Below the pieces are notes generated by a model, which searched no databases, was not told where the DNA came from, and saw nothing but the letters and a program-made list of their open reading frames with translations. A stretch of DNA of 64,000 bases from an uncultured Pelagibacteraceae bacterium (GTDB taxonomy: Bacteria > Pseudomonadota > Alphaproteobacteria > Pelagibacterales > Pelagibacteraceae), in the NCBI GenBank assembly GCA_902596515.1, contig CACJUF010000003.1:20825-84824 (forward strand), written 5' to 3'. Positions 16,685-26,965 of this stretch are shown here, in pieces (positions within the stretch are counted from its first letter, which is position 1; each line of letters opens with the position of its first letter). The translations under genes were made by a program, and so were the position numbers.

Positions 16685-17685
16685 TATTTATTTAAATCAA
16701 CTAAAACTCTTCCAGAAATTTCACCCTTTAATATTTTAGGATAAGTTTCAATTAACTCCTCCAAGCTAACAGTTTGAATAGATTTTTCTATTAAGCTAAA
16801 ATCGATTAATTTTGCAGCTTCTCCCCAAATAAATTCTCTTCTTTTAATGCTACAATTAGCTGAGTCCATTCCCCAAAGTTTTATTCCACGTAACATAAAA
16901 GGAATAACATTTGTATTAAGTTCATTTGTACTTGCATTACCACACACTGCAACAATCCCATTTGAATTAGTTTGAACAATTGCGTTAGCTAAAATTTTAC
17001 CACCGACGGTGTCGACTACCCCATCCCATAAACCTTTATCTATAAGTTTTGGATCTTTATCAAATTCACTACGATTTATAACACTTTTGGCACCTAATGA
17101 TTTTAAATAATCCGCTTTAGAATCTTTTCCTGTTACCGCAGTAACGTTGTATCCCATTTTATTAAGTATCATAACTGCAATGCTTCCTACTCCACCAGTT
17201 GCACCTGTAACTAAAACATCATTTACTTTTGCACCAAGCAATATTTCCTCTCGAGCTTTTATTGCAAATGCTGCCATTAAAGATGTAAAACCAGCAGTCC
17301 CTAAAATCATTGCCTGTTTAGTTGTTAAATCACTTGGTTTCTTTACTAAGAAGTCACCATTAACTTTTGCTATTTGAGAATATCCACCATAAAAAATTTC
17401 ACCAACTCTAAAACCAGTTAAAATAACCTCATCACCTGATTTAAATTTTGGATTTTCACTTTCTAAAACAGTTCCTGAAAAATCTATACCTGGGATATGG
17501 GGGAACTCTTTTACTAACCTACCACCATTTTTTAAAATCATTCCATCTTTAAAATTAAGATCTGAATAATCAACTTTAATAGTTACATCACCATGTTTTA
17601 AAAAACTTTTGTCTAATGATTTTACTTCTCTTGTAAAGTTGTCACCCTCTTGATTTAAAACTAATGCTTTAAATTGGTCTGACAC
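16684..17685 (-). CDS. acuI: AcuI/YhdH-type acryloyl-CoA reductase (MDR family)
   Basis: 333 aa starting with GTG. The N-terminal GroES-like domain contains DLNFKDGMILKNGG and HIPGIDFSGTV; the NADPH Rossmann motif is TGATGGVGSIAV. A zinc-lobe Cys cluster is absent, as expected for this branch. AcuI reduces acryloyl-CoA to propionyl-CoA and removes toxic acrylate from DMSP breakdown in marine bacteria. It starts two bases after folE. Other quinone reductase-like activities are possible. Confidence 0.82.
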   Translation of the reverse strand: MSDQFKALVLNQEGDNFTREVKSLDKSFLKHGDVTIKVDYSDLNFKDGMILKNGGRLVKEFPHIPGIDFSGTVLESENPKFKSGDEVILTGFRVGEIFYGGYSQIAKVNGDFLVKKPSDLTTKQAMILGTAGFTSLMAAFAIKAREEILLGAKVNDVLVTGATGGVGSIAVMILNKMGYNVTAVTGKDSKADYLKSLGAKSVINRSEFDKDPKLIDKGLWDGVVDTVGGKILANAIVQTNSNGIVAVCGNASTNELNTNVIPFMLRGIKLWGMDSANCSIKRREFIWGEAAKLIDFSLIEKSIQTVSLEELIETYPKILKGEISGRVLVDLNK

Positions 17686-17687
17686 TT

Positions 17688-18302
17688 TTAATCTTTTGAA
17701 TTGCTTATTAACCTTAAATATCTATTTTGATAACTTAAATCTTCTTTGAATTGACCTAAATAATAATTTGTGACTGTTGTAGCTTGTTCCTTTTTAATCC
17801 CTCTCATAGTCATACATTGATGAGTTGAGTCTATTGTAACTGCTACCCCTTTGGCATCTAGAGATTGCATTAGTGTATTCGCAATCTGCATAGTTAATCT
17901 TTCTTGAGTTTGTAATCGTTTAGAAAAAACCTCTACTACTCTTGCTAATTTACTTAATCCAACAACTCTCTCATTAGGTATGTATGCAACATGAGCTTTA
18001 CCAATTATTGGTGCCATATGATGTTCGCAATGACTTTGAACAGAGATATTTTTTTGAATAACCATATCGTCATACCCATCTACATCGCCAAAAGTTTTAT
18101 CTAAAACTTGAATAGGATCTTCCTTATAACCTTTGAAATACTCCTTAAATGCTTTAACAACTCTTTTTGGAGTCTCTAATAATCCTTCTCGATTAGGGTC
18201 TTCGCCCATCCAAGATAAAATAGTTTTAAAAGCTTCTTCTGCTTCTTTGTCAGAAATTTTCTTTGAATTTTGATTATTATCAATGTCTTTAACTAACTTC
18301 AT
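17688..18302 (-). CDS. folE: GTP cyclohydrolase I
   Basis: 204 aa. Zinc ligands Cys92 and His95 (in CEHHMAP) and Cys163 (HQCMTMRG) are present, together with the conserved VVGLSKLARVVEVFSKRLQTQERLT block. It converts GTP to dihydroneopterin triphosphate, the first step of folate synthesis. Folate is central to the many demethylation enzymes of this window. Divergent from hisI with a 76-base gap. Confidence 0.95.
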   Translation of the reverse strand: MKLVKDIDNNQNSKKISDKEAEEAFKTILSWMGEDPNREGLLETPKRVVKAFKEYFKGYKEDPIQVLDKTFGDVDGYDDMVIQKNISVQSHCEHHMAPIIGKAHVAYIPNERVVGLSKLARVVEVFSKRLQTQERLTMQIANTLMQSLDAKGVAVTIDSTHQCMTMRGIKKEQATTVTNYYLGQFKEDLSYQNRYLRLISNSKD

Positions 18303-18378
18303 GGAGGGCTTTATACATATAAATGTGCATTTTTAAAATATTTAATATATCTCTATATGTGCTACATAATCACCGAAT

Positions 18379-18846
18379 ATGTTCAAAAAAAGAGAAAATG
18401 TGGTTGAAATTGAAGAGGGAAATCTTCTATCACCTAAATTTGATAATGATGGTTTAATACCTGTCATCACAATGTGCTCTCAAACAAAAGAAATTTTAAT
18501 GCATGGTTATATGAACGTTGAAGCATTAAAAAAAACAATTGAAACGAAAGAAGCTCACTACTATAGCAGATCAAGAAAAGCTATTTGGCACAAAGGCAAA
18601 ACAAGTGGTTTTGTTCAGAAAGTGACTGAAATCAAAATTGATGATGACCAAGACTCTGTTTGGCTTACTGTTGATATTGGAGACGGAGCTAGTTGTCACG
18701 TAGGTTATAGATCTTGTTTTTATAGATCTATACCACTTGGACCAATTGAAAATGGTAGAGAAGTTCAGATGAAATTCACTGAAAAAGAAAAAAAATTTGA
18801 CCCAGAAAAAGTTTATAAAGGTCAACCCAATCCAACAAAAATTTAA
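18379..18846 (+). CDS. hisI: Phosphoribosyl-AMP cyclohydrolase
   Basis: 155 aa. Contains HYYSRSRKAIWHKGKTSG and the Cys-rich metal site DGASCHVGYRSCFYR typical of the single-domain HisI, without a fused HisE. It hydrolyses phosphoribosyl-AMP in histidine biosynthesis. It lies alone, apart from a his operon, and is followed five bases later by a 2OG oxygenase gene. The N-terminus carries about 25 residues before the conserved core. Confidence 0.93.
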   Translation: MFKKRENVVEIEEGNLLSPKFDNDGLIPVITMCSQTKEILMHGYMNVEALKKTIETKEAHYYSRSRKAIWHKGKTSGFVQKVTEIKIDDDQDSVWLTVDIGDGASCHVGYRSCFYRSIPLGPIENGREVQMKFTEKEKKFDPEKVYKGQPNPTKI

Positions 18847-18850
18847 TTGA

Positions 18851-19489
18851 ATGGAAATTAAATATCAAAATTTAAGAGTATTAGGTCCAGCAATATTAAA
18901 AGTCAAAATACCAGATGAAATACTAGATAAATTAAATAACTATATAGATAAAATCATCAATGATGACTCAAAATTAAAAAAATTAAATTATGGTGAAGCG
19001 CTAGTAGGTGATGTAACTCAGGAATTTTTATTAGAAGTAGAATTTGTTAAATCATCAGGTTGGTTAGAATTTTTGGGAAATTCTTGTAAGATTTATACGG
19101 AATTAAATGAAGGAAAAAAAATATCAAAATTTAATTTGCTTAAAACTTGGGTTGTTAGACAATTTCAAAATGAATATAATCCAACTCATTGGCATGGTGG
19201 ACATATTTCTGGAGCTGGGTTTCTTAAAGTTCCTAAATCATTAGGACAAAGTACTCAGCAAAAAAAATCAAAAAAATATAGAGGTGGAAACTTACAACTA
19301 ATACATGGAGCAAGAATGTTTACTTGTCCTTCAACATTTAATATTACTCCAGAAGTTGGTGATTTTTATTTATTTCCTAATTATTTGATGCACACGGTTT
19401 TTCCATTCAAAGGCACTGATGAGGAAAGACGTTCTATCTCATTTAATGCGTCAATTGATGAGGATATATATAATGTATATGGAAAATAA
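18851..19489 (+). CDS. Putative 2OG-Fe(II) oxygenase (TIGR02466-like)
   Basis: 212 aa. Double-stranded beta-helix features: the Fe-ligand region NPTHWHGGHISGAGFLKVP, the core GGNLQLIHGA, GDFYLFPNYLMHTVFPF (second His), and RRSISFNA (Arg for 2-oxoglutarate). Members of this group are iron and 2-oxoglutarate-dependent oxygenases, often of unknown substrate. The 3' end overlaps the start of the DUF2237 gene, suggesting coupling. Confidence 0.82.
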   Translation: MEIKYQNLRVLGPAILKVKIPDEILDKLNNYIDKIINDDSKLKKLNYGEALVGDVTQEFLLEVEFVKSSGWLEFLGNSCKIYTELNEGKKISKFNLLKTWVVRQFQNEYNPTHWHGGHISGAGFLKVPKSLGQSTQQKKSKKYRGGNLQLIHGARMFTCPSTFNITPEVGDFYLFPNYLMHTVFPFKGTDEERRSISFNASIDEDIYNVYGK

Positions 19490-19856
19490 AATTCAAAAAA
19501 ATGTCCTTGGAGAAAATTTAGAATTATGTTCCAAAAATCCCCTTACAGGTTGGTATAGAGATGGTTGTTGTAATACTGATGAAAATGATCGTGGTTTACA
19601 TACTGTTTGTGCAAAAGTTACAACTGAATTTTTGGAATGGTGTAAAGAAGCTGGAAATGATTTAATCACACCTCACCCAGAGTTTGGGTTTCCAGGCTTA
19701 AAAGATGGAGATGGCTGGTGTGTTTGCGCGACTTGGTATGCAAGAGCGGTAGAAGCTGGAAAAGGTTGCCCGATTTTTTTGAAACGAACTCATGAAAATA
19801 CATTGAAAGTTTTGCCAATCGAAACACTCAAAAAATTTGCAATAGATCTTTCATAA
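19473..19856 (+). CDS. DUF2237 protein
   Basis: 127 aa from the ATG at 19473, chosen because GAGGAT lies 8-12 bases upstream and the conserved NVLGENLELCSKNPLTGWYR starts soon after; a longer frame from 19419 lies inside the preceding gene. Cys are numerous (GCCNTDENDRGLHTVCA, WCVCATWYA), as is usual for DUF2237. The family is small and uncharacterised. It overlaps the 2OG oxygenase by 17 bases. Confidence 0.85.
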   Translation: MYMENKIQKNVLGENLELCSKNPLTGWYRDGCCNTDENDRGLHTVCAKVTTEFLEWCKEAGNDLITPHPEFGFPGLKDGDGWCVCATWYARAVEAGKGCPIFLKRTHENTLKVLPIETLKKFAIDLS

Positions 19857-19870
19857 TATAAATTTGGATT

Positions 19871-20035
19871 ATGGGTGAAAATATTTTATCGGTCATATAT
19901 CTTTTATTAGTAATTGCACTGGTCTTCCCAGGTTTTTATTATGCAAATAAAAATAAAAAAGTTTTTTTGAAAAATCTTATTATTTGGCTAGGTATTATTG
20001 GAATAGTAATAATTTTTGCTAATTTTCTAAGATAG
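19871..20035 (+). CDS. Small two-span membrane protein, 54 aa
   Basis: ATG at 19871, 15 bases after the DUF2237 stop, opens 54 codons to TAG. Hydrophobic segments at about 5-24 and 36-52 are separated by a basic loop (NKNKKVFLKN). It resembles the short membrane anchors found ahead of some alphaproteobacterial proteases, but no protease follows. Its end lies five bases from the convergent ETF-QO stop codon. Family not recognised with confidence. Confidence 0.6.
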   Translation: MGENILSVIYLLLVIALVFPGFYYANKNKKVFLKNLIIWLGIIGIVIIFANFLR

Positions 20036-20039
20036 CTAA

Positions 20040-21659
20040 TTACATATTTCCATACTTTGGTCCACCGCCTCCCTCTGGAGTGACCCAAACTATATTTTGA
20101 GAAGGTTCTTTAATATCGCAAGTTTTACAATGAATACAGTTCTGAGCGTTTATAACAAATTTGTTAATATTATTTTCTCTTTGAACCTCATAAACTCCTG
20201 CTGGACAATATCTTTGAGATGGTTCGTCATATTTTTCAAGAGTATATTTTATAGGTAAATCTTTATCTTTTAGCTGTAAGTGCACTGGCTGATTGTCCTC
20301 ATGATTAGTCCCAGTCAAATAAACTGAGCTTGTTTTATCAAAAGTAATAACATTGTCAGGTTTAGGATAATCAATTTTTGGCATTTTATCTGCAGGTTTT
20401 AAAGTTTCATGATCGGAATGCTTATGTCTTAATGTAAATGGAAGTTTTCCTCTAAATAAAATTTGATCAATTCCTGTAAAAATTATACCTAAAATTAAAC
20501 CCCAATTAAAACTAGGTTTTACATTTCTTGCTTGATACAGTTCTTTATATAACCAGCTTTTTTTAAATAATTCCTCATATAATGATAAATCTTTTTTAGA
20601 CTGAATATGTTCATTAATAGCCTCTGCAGCTAAAATTCCACTTTTCATAGCAGTGTGAGATCCTTTTATTTTTGGCATGTTTAATGTTCCCGCGTCACAT
20701 CCAATAAGTAATGCGCCTGGCATAAACATTTTTGGTAAACTTTGAATACCCCCTTCAATTAAAGCTCTAGCGCCATAAGAAATTCTTTTTCCACCTTCTA
20801 AAATTTTTTTTATTGATGGATGTGTTTTAAATCTTTGAAACTCATCAAAAGGAGAAAGGTGAGGATTTTGATAATCTAAACCTATTACATATCCTAAAAA
20901 CACTTGTTTGTTTTCAGCATGATAAATAAAACTTCCACCATAAGTGTTTTTATCTAAAGGCCATCCAGCTGTATGCATCACTAATCCCTCCTCATGATTT
21001 TTTTCATCTATTTCCCAAATTTCTTTAAATCCAATTCCATATTGTTGGGGATCTTTGTCTTTATTAAGATTAAATTTTTTAATTAATTGTTTTCCTAAAT
21101 GACCTCGGCAACCTTCAGCAAAAACTGTTACCTTACCAATAAGTTCAATGCCTGGCTCAAAACTATCTTTTTTATTTCCTTGTTTGTCTATGCCCATGTC
21201 CTGCGTGGCTACACCTTTAACAGAACCATCATCATTAAATAAAATCTCACTTGCAGGAAATCCTGGAAATATCTCTACACCAAGTGCTTCTGCTTGCTCA
21301 GCAAGCCATCTACATAAATTTGCAAGACTAATTATATAATTTTTATGATTTTTTTGAACAGCAGGTAACAACCATGTTGGCCAACTTAATGATTTTGTTT
21401 TTCCTAAAAATAAAAATTTCTCCTTAGTGACTTTTGTCTTTATAGGTGGATTTAAATCTTTCCAATTTGGAATTAATTCGTCTAGTGCTCTAGTTTCAAA
21501 AACATTTCCACTTAATATATGCGCACCGATCTCAGATGCTTTCTCTAAAATACAAATATTTAAATTTGAATTTAATTGTTTTAGTTTAATAGCAGTTGTT
21601 AATCCTGATGGTCCTCCACCAACAATTACTACATCATATTCCATTGACTCTCTGGACAT
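20040..21659 (-). CDS. Electron transfer flavoprotein-ubiquinone oxidoreductase
   Basis: 539 aa, close to the usual 550. N-terminal FAD motif GGGPSG at 14-19, and the ferredoxin-like C-terminus with CPAGVYEV and CIHCKTCDIK for the [4Fe-4S] cluster. It passes electrons from reduced ETF to membrane ubiquinone. It directly follows etfA, and with the upstream dimethylglycine dehydrogenase completes a path from the methylated amine to the respiratory chain. A second ATG at codon 6 is an alternative start. Confidence 0.95.
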   Translation of the reverse strand: MSRESMEYDVVIVGGGPSGLTTAIKLKQLNSNLNICILEKASEIGAHILSGNVFETRALDELIPNWKDLNPPIKTKVTKEKFLFLGKTKSLSWPTWLLPAVQKNHKNYIISLANLCRWLAEQAEALGVEIFPGFPASEILFNDDGSVKGVATQDMGIDKQGNKKDSFEPGIELIGKVTVFAEGCRGHLGKQLIKKFNLNKDKDPQQYGIGFKEIWEIDEKNHEEGLVMHTAGWPLDKNTYGGSFIYHAENKQVFLGYVIGLDYQNPHLSPFDEFQRFKTHPSIKKILEGGKRISYGARALIEGGIQSLPKMFMPGALLIGCDAGTLNMPKIKGSHTAMKSGILAAEAINEHIQSKKDLSLYEELFKKSWLYKELYQARNVKPSFNWGLILGIIFTGIDQILFRGKLPFTLRHKHSDHETLKPADKMPKIDYPKPDNVITFDKTSSVYLTGTNHEDNQPVHLQLKDKDLPIKYTLEKYDEPSQRYCPAGVYEVQRENNINKFVINAQNCIHCKTCDIKEPSQNIVWVTPEGGGGPKYGNM

Positions 21660-21680
21660 AATAATTTTTTACAGATTATA

Positions 21681-22634
21681 TTATTTTTGTATAGTGTTTA
21701 ATTTGTTCAGTTCATCAATAAATTGGGGTACTGCTTCAAAAAGATCAGCTTCTAGACCATAGTCTGCAACACTAAAAATTGGAGCTTCACCATCCTTATT
21801 GATTGCGACAATCACTTTGCTTTCTTTCATTCCAGCTAAATGCTGAATAGCACCAGAAATACCAATGGCAATATATAAATCTGGAACTACAACTTTTCCA
21901 GTTTGACCCACTTGATGATCGTTGCTTATATATCCAGCATCCACAGCTGCTCTTGATGCTCCAATAGCGGCATTTAATTTATCAGCAACAGAAGTAATTA
22001 ATTTAAAATTATCTCCACTCTGCATTCCTCTTCCACCAGAAACAACCACTCTTGCAGTTCCAAGTTCTGGTCTATCTGACTTAATTTCCTCTCTTTTTAC
22101 AAATTTTGTATTATTAAACTCTTCACTTGGTTCAGCTTTTTCAATTGGTGCAGATCCGCCTGAACTCTCACATGGATCAAAAGAAGTTGGTCTAATAGTT
22201 ATACATTTTTTTGGATCTTTGCTTTTAACAGTTGCAAATGCATTTCCAGCATAAATTGGTCTTAAAAATGTATCTGCAGAAATTACCTTAATAATATCAC
22301 TGACTTGAGAAGTGTCTAAAGAAGCCGCAATCCTTGGCATCAAATTTTTACCAAATGTATTAGCTGAACAAACAACATGTGAATAGTTTGCTGCCAATTT
22401 CACTATTACTGGTGCAAAATTTTCTGCCACAAAGTTTTCGTAATGAGCTGCCTCTACTTGAATTACTTTTTTGACTAATGGTAACTCTGATAATTTTTTT
22501 GCTGCATCTCCACAGTTATTACCAATAATTACAGCATGAAGATCAGTATCCATTTGAGAAGCTGCAGTTACAGCATTCAATGTAAAAGGTTTAAGCTCTT
22601 TGTTGTTATGTTCTGCAACTAATAAAACTGACAT
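21681..22634 (-). CDS. etfA: Electron transfer flavoprotein alpha subunit
   Basis: 317 aa. C-terminal FAD-binding region contains VVSGGRGMQSGDNF, VDAGYISNDHQVGQTGKVV and YIAIGISGAIQHLAGM, all hallmark EtfA blocks. It overlaps etfB by one base. It forms a heterodimer with EtfB and accepts electrons from flavin dehydrogenases, here probably the GcvT-fused dehydrogenase next door. Confidence 0.95.
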   Translation of the reverse strand: MSVLLVAEHNNKELKPFTLNAVTAASQMDTDLHAVIIGNNCGDAAKKLSELPLVKKVIQVEAAHYENFVAENFAPVIVKLAANYSHVVCSANTFGKNLMPRIAASLDTSQVSDIIKVISADTFLRPIYAGNAFATVKSKDPKKCITIRPTSFDPCESSGGSAPIEKAEPSEEFNNTKFVKREEIKSDRPELGTARVVVSGGRGMQSGDNFKLITSVADKLNAAIGASRAAVDAGYISNDHQVGQTGKVVVPDLYIAIGISGAIQHLAGMKESKVIVAINKDGEAPIFSVADYGLEADLFEAVPQFIDELNKLNTIQK

Positions 22635-23383
22635 TATATTACTTTAGCCTCATTTTTTAATTTTTGCACTAGCTCAGCCACACTTTTTACTTTTATTCCT
22701 GCTTTTCTTTTTGGTGGCTCTTCAACCTTAATTTGCTCGATTCTTGGTGATGTATCTACTCCTAAATCTGACGCATTTATTTGCTCAATAGGTTTCTTTT
22801 TAGCCTTCATTATGTTGGGCAAAGACGCATATCTTGGTTCATTAAGTCTTAAATCACAAGTTACAATAGCAGGAATATTAATCTCTATTGTCTCTAATCC
22901 TTCATCAATCTCTCTCGTAACTTCAAGTTTTTTATCCTTAATCTCTATCTTTGAGGCAAATGTTGCTTGAGGCCAATTTAGTAAGGAACTTAACATTTGA
23001 CCAGTTTGATTACAATCATCATCAATTGCTTGTTTTCCCATAAAAACTAAATCTGGTTTTTCTTTTTCAACAATTTTTTGTAATAATTTGGAAACAGCTA
23101 AAGGTTCTAAAATACCATCAGCTTTAATAAGAATGCCTCTATCAGCGCCAACCGCTAATGCTTTACGAACAGTTTCTTGAGCTTTCTCTTCTCCAACACT
23201 TACTGCAACTACTTCGGTCGCTTTTCCTGACTCTTTAATTTTTACTGCCTCCTCAATCGCATTATCATCTGGCGGATTGGTAGACATCTTAACATTTTCA
23301 GTTACTACACCAGTGTTATCTTCTTTAACTCTGACTTGAACATTGTAATCAATTACTCTTTTTACTGCGACTAAAATTTTCAT
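22634..23383 (-). CDS. etfB: Electron transfer flavoprotein beta subunit
   Basis: 249 aa. [20 protein letters not shown] is the standard EtfB N-terminus, and [17 protein letters not shown] with the following [11 protein letters not shown] is the AMP-binding and signature region. It overlaps both etfA (1 base) and the dehydrogenase gene (1 base), so the run dehydrogenase-etfB-etfA is tightly coupled. Confidence 0.95.
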   Translation of the reverse strand: MKILVAVKRVIDYNVQVRVKEDNTGVVTENVKMSTNPPDDNAIEEAVKIKESGKATEVVAVSVGEEKAQETVRKALAVGADRGILIKADGILEPLAVSKLLQKIVEKEKPDLVFMGKQAIDDDCNQTGQMLSSLLNWPQATFASKIEIKDKKLEVTREIDEGLETIEINIPAIVTCDLRLNEPRYASLPNIMKAKKKPIEQINASDLGVDTSPRIEQIKVEEPPKRKAGIKVKSVAELVQKLKNEAKVI

Positions 23384-25815
23384 TAGGCTCTCAAAAGTTT
23401 ATTTTCAGCATCGTATGGACTTTCTTCTACTATTGTAGCTTCATACATTTTTCCAAGTATATCAACTTTAAGTTTCTCTCCAACATTTGCTAAATCAGGT
23501 TTGACCATTGCTAAGGCAATAGATTTATCTAATCTAAATCCATATTCTCCACCCGTTGCCCTTCCAACAACTTTATCATCTTTATAAATTGGATTGTTAC
23601 CTAAAACATCTGAGTCTGTTGTGTCATGAACCTCTAGTGTTACTAATTTATTATCAAAACCCTTTTCTCTCCATTTGTTTAGTGCATCAAGTCCTATAAA
23701 ATTACCCTTGTTTGGATGAATAAATCTGTCTAGGCCAGACTCATAAGGTGAATACTCAATTGATAGTTCAGTTCCCACAAGTTTATAAGATTTTTCTACT
23801 CTTAAACTGTTCATCGCTCTGATGCCAAAAGGTTTAAGACCGAGATCTTTACCTGCTTCCATTAATTTATCAAAAATATGGTTTTGATATTCAATTGGGT
23901 GATGTAATTCCCAACCAAGTTCGCCAACAAAATTTACTCTCATAGCATTAACTGGAGCATATCCAACATTAACATTTTTTGCAGTTAACCATTTAAAGTT
24001 TTCATTTGAAAAATCATCGGTCGAAACTTTTTGCATAAGTTCTCTTGCTTTTGGGCCTGCTACGACAAGCACACCTGTACTATTTGTTAAGTCCTCAAAT
24101 ATAACTGAACCATCAGTTGGCATCCATTTTTGAATCCAGTCATGGTCTAATCTCAAATTCGCTCCAGCTGACACCAAATAATAACTATTTTCAGCTTCTT
24201 TCATGATTGTGAACTCAGAGTGAACACCACCTTTAGTATTTAGCGCATGACACAAATTAATTCTTCCGATTTTTTTTGGAAGTTTGTTAGCAACTAAGTA
24301 GTCTAAAAATTCTTCAGCCTTTGGACCTTTTATTCTACATTTCGCAAAGGCCGTCATATCTAAAAGTCCAACATTCTTTTTAACGTTTTCACATTCTTTC
24401 TTAATTGCATCAAACCATTTTGATCGTCTAAATGACCAATGATCTTTTTGTTCCATGCCATCTGTTGCAAAAAAGTTTGGTCTTTCCCATCCAAATTTTT
24501 GTCCAAAGACAGCACCAAGATTTTTCATTCTCTCATAACAAGGAGATGTTCTTAAAGGTCTTGCAGCTGGTCTCTCCTCATCAGGATAATGAACAATAAA
24601 TACATGACTGTAAGCTTCTTCATTTTTTGCTTTGAGATAAGATTTTGTTGCATAATTTCCGTAACGTCTTGGTTCAACACCAAGCATATCAATAGTTGGT
24701 TCACCATCAACGATCCATTCTGCTAATTGCCAACCTGCACCACCTGCCGCAGTTATTCCAAAACTATGTCCCTCATTAATCCAAAAATTTTTAAGTCCCC
24801 AGGCTGGGCCAACAATAGGATTACCATCTGGTGTGTAACATATTGCACCATTATAAACTTTTTTCACTCCAACTTCTCCAAATGCTGGAACTCTATGTAT
24901 TGCTCCCTCAATGTGTGGAGCAAGTCTATCTAAATCTTCTTGAAACAATTCATATTCAGAATCTTTTGAGGGACCTTCTACATAACACGCTGGTGCACCA
25001 TCTTCATATGGACCTAATATTAATCCACCAGCCTCTTCTCTCATGTACCATCTACTATCACTATCTCTTAATACACCCATCTCTGGCAGACCTTCTTTTT
25101 TTCTTTTTTGGATTTCTGGATGCGGTTCAGTTACAATATATTGATGTTCCACAGGAATAACTGGAATATCTAATCCAACCATTTCACCAGTTTGTCTTGC
25201 AAAATTTCCTGAACATGAAATGACATGTTCACATTCAATTGATCCTTTGTCTGTTTCAACAATCCATCCCTCTCTAGTTTGTCTCATTGATAACACTGTT
25301 GTGTTTCTATAAATCTCAGCTCCTCTATTCCTAGCACCTGTGGCAAGTGCCTGAGTTAAGTCTGCAGGTTGGATGTATCCATCTTCTGGGTGTTGAATTG
25401 CTCCAACTAAATCATCAGTATGACAAAGCGGCCAAATTTCTTTGACTTGTTGAGGTGTCAAAAATTTTACATCAACACCAATTGTTTTAGCTACACCAGC
25501 ATATTGATGATACTCATCCATTCTATCTTTGGTACTAGCTAAACGGATATTTGAAACAACACTGAAACCAACATTCTTACCAGTCTCTTCCTCTAACTTT
25601 TTATAAAGATTTACTGCATACTTGTGAAGTTGACCAACAGAATAGCTCATATTAAAAAGAGGTAACAAACCTGCTGCATGCCAAGTTGAGCCTGAGGTTA
25701 ATTCTTTTCTTTCAACTAAAACAACATCTGACCAACCTTTTTTTGCTAAATGATAAAGAGCGCTTACTCCAACAACTCCTCCACCGACTACGACGACTTT
25801 TGCTTTAGATTTCAT
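23383..25815 (-). CDS. Dimethylglycine/sarcosine dehydrogenase with GcvT domain
   Basis: 810 aa in two parts: an FAD-dependent DAO domain (about 5-370) and a C-terminal GcvT-like aminomethyltransferase domain (about 430-800) that binds folate. The dinucleotide motif GGGVVG (11-16) is followed by GSTWHAAGL, where His46 matches the histidine that carries covalent FAD in dimethylglycine dehydrogenases. It demethylates dimethylglycine or sarcosine to form methylene-THF. Coupling to EtfBA and ETF-QO supports an electron-transferring dehydrogenase rather than an oxidase. The exact substrate is not fixed. Confidence 0.92.
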   Translation of the reverse strand: MKSKAKVVVVGGGVVGVSALYHLAKKGWSDVVLVERKELTSGSTWHAAGLLPLFNMSYSVGQLHKYAVNLYKKLEEETGKNVGFSVVSNIRLASTKDRMDEYHQYAGVAKTIGVDVKFLTPQQVKEIWPLCHTDDLVGAIQHPEDGYIQPADLTQALATGARNRGAEIYRNTTVLSMRQTREGWIVETDKGSIECEHVISCSGNFARQTGEMVGLDIPVIPVEHQYIVTEPHPEIQKRKKEGLPEMGVLRDSDSRWYMREEAGGLILGPYEDGAPACYVEGPSKDSEYELFQEDLDRLAPHIEGAIHRVPAFGEVGVKKVYNGAICYTPDGNPIVGPAWGLKNFWINEGHSFGITAAGGAGWQLAEWIVDGEPTIDMLGVEPRRYGNYATKSYLKAKNEEAYSHVFIVHYPDEERPAARPLRTSPCYERMKNLGAVFGQKFGWERPNFFATDGMEQKDHWSFRRSKWFDAIKKECENVKKNVGLLDMTAFAKCRIKGPKAEEFLDYLVANKLPKKIGRINLCHALNTKGGVHSEFTIMKEAENSYYLVSAGANLRLDHDWIQKWMPTDGSVIFEDLTNSTGVLVVAGPKARELMQKVSTDDFSNENFKWLTAKNVNVGYAPVNAMRVNFVGELGWELHHPIEYQNHIFDKLMEAGKDLGLKPFGIRAMNSLRVEKSYKLVGTELSIEYSPYESGLDRFIHPNKGNFIGLDALNKWREKGFDNKLVTLEVHDTTDSDVLGNNPIYKDDKVVGRATGGEYGFRLDKSIALAMVKPDLANVGEKLKVDILGKMYEATIVEESPYDAENKLLRA

Positions 25816-25871
25816 TGAATGATTCCTACTAAATTTTTATTCATAACGAAACAAAATTGTATTATGGATAA

Positions 25872-26345
25872 TCAAATTGAACTTCCTAGTGCTATTGGGC
25901 TAGAAACCATTGTGGTCAACCAACAATCCTTAAGGGGTCCTTCAGCAGTATATTTTTCCACTTGCCAGTTGAACTTATGATAAATCTTATCTTTATCTAA
26001 AATTATCACCTCAAATTGTGCCCATTTGTCACCACCTCCAACCTGTGTAATTGTATGGCTTAAGTGATTTAAGAGCATTTGATATGAGTTGCCTTTAATC
26101 ATCATTTTGAAATTTGGTAAAGGGCCAGTATTTTTTTTATTGCTGGGATGCGCAAAATTCCAGGTTTGCTCAATACCACTATCTTTATAATTTAAGTCAT
26201 TTTTTTGAAGACCACTTAATTGAATCTCGACAACTTTGGAAGGTTTTATATCACTATTAGGTTTCAGTAATTCAGCTTTAGTTATTGAAATTGAAAAGAG
26301 CAGAATAATAAAGACTTTAAATATTATCTCGAATTTTTTTAACAT
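25872..26345 (-). CDS. Exported DUF4864 protein
   Basis: 157 aa with a signal peptide (about 1-24, ending TKAE). The mature part has the DUF4864 pattern: an N-terminal helix with IQLSGLQKNDLNYKDSGIEQ, then NFAHPSNKKNTGP, FKMMIKGNSYQMLL and a strand-rich end with DCWLTTMV. The family is periplasmic and of unknown function. Lies 56 bases upstream of the dehydrogenase gene on the same strand, possibly in one transcript. Confidence 0.75.
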   Translation of the reverse strand: MLKKFEIIFKVFIILLFSISITKAELLKPNSDIKPSKVVEIQLSGLQKNDLNYKDSGIEQTWNFAHPSNKKNTGPLPNFKMMIKGNSYQMLLNHLSHTITQVGGGDKWAQFEVIILDKDKIYHKFNWQVEKYTAEGPLKDCWLTTMVSSPIALGSSI

Positions 26346-26369
26346 CTTTTTAAAAAATTAATTATTAAT

Positions 26370-26771
26370 TTAATTAAAGTATTTTTCGTACTCTATCTTC
26401 GTACATTTATTATCAATGTAAATGATGTCATTTGTCTCAACAATTTTTTTTGCTTCCTCGTTACTAATGTCTAATTGTAACCATAATACTTTTGCATTTA
26501 TTTTGACAGTTTCTTCTGCAATTGTGACAACTTCATTCGATGGCCTAAATACATCTACTATTTCTACTGGATTATCAATCTCTGAAATATTTCCAAAAAC
26601 TTTTTCTCCTAATATTTTTTCTCCTTTCATGGATGGATTTACGGGGTAAACTTTAAAACCATTGTCTTGTAAATATTTCATAACAATAGATGATGTTTTT
26701 GTTAAATCTTTACTTGCACCTACTAGAGCAATATTTTTATATTTTTTTAAAATTTCTTTTATATTTTCCAC
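26370..26771 (-). CDS. CoA-binding domain protein (YccU-like)
   Basis: 133 aa starting with GTG. NIALVGASKDLTKTSSIVMKYLQDNGFKVYPVNP is split into two visible blocks: the Rossmann GAS nucleotide loop and the YPVNP strand, followed by GEKVFGNISEIDNPVEIVDVFRP, all standard for stand-alone CoA-binding proteins. Cellular role is unclear; relatives bind CoA or NAD-like ligands. Short gap to the neighbouring small TM-protein gene. Confidence 0.85.
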   Translation of the reverse strand: MENIKEILKKYKNIALVGASKDLTKTSSIVMKYLQDNGFKVYPVNPSMKGEKILGEKVFGNISEIDNPVEIVDVFRPSNEVVTIAEETVKINAKVLWLQLDISNEEAKKIVETNDIIYIDNKCTKIEYEKYFN

Positions 26772-26776
26772 TCTAT

Positions 26777-26965
26777 TTACTTTTTACTCATTATCTTTTC
26801 TTCACAAAACTTCTTAGCTTCTTCAATAGTCATTGGTTGATCCAACTTTTTACTACCTGCAATACAAGCATCGATAGATCTTTTAAAATTATGGTCTCTA
26901 AAGGTAAAAATAAAATATATACCAATGATTATTAAGATAATTGTTAGAATATTTTTTACTTTCAC
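26777..26965 (-). CDS. Small membrane-anchored protein, 62 aa
   Basis: Starts with GTG overlapping the enoyl-CoA hydratase stop by four bases (GTGA). One N-terminal hydrophobic span (about 5-22) and a soluble tail with two Cys (IDACIAG, KKFCEEK), which would be outside the membrane if the N-terminus is in. The gap to the CoA-binding gene is five bases. No family recognised. Tight coupling on both sides supports translation. Confidence 0.65.
   Translation of the reverse strand: MKVKNILTIILIIIGIYFIFTFRDHNFKRSIDACIAGSKKLDQPMTIEEAKKFCEEKIMSKK

Noticed and set aside
19419..19472. Longer start for the DUF2237 gene
   Set aside because: Runs inside the 2OG oxygenase gene; the ATG at 19473 has a ribosome site and fits the family length.
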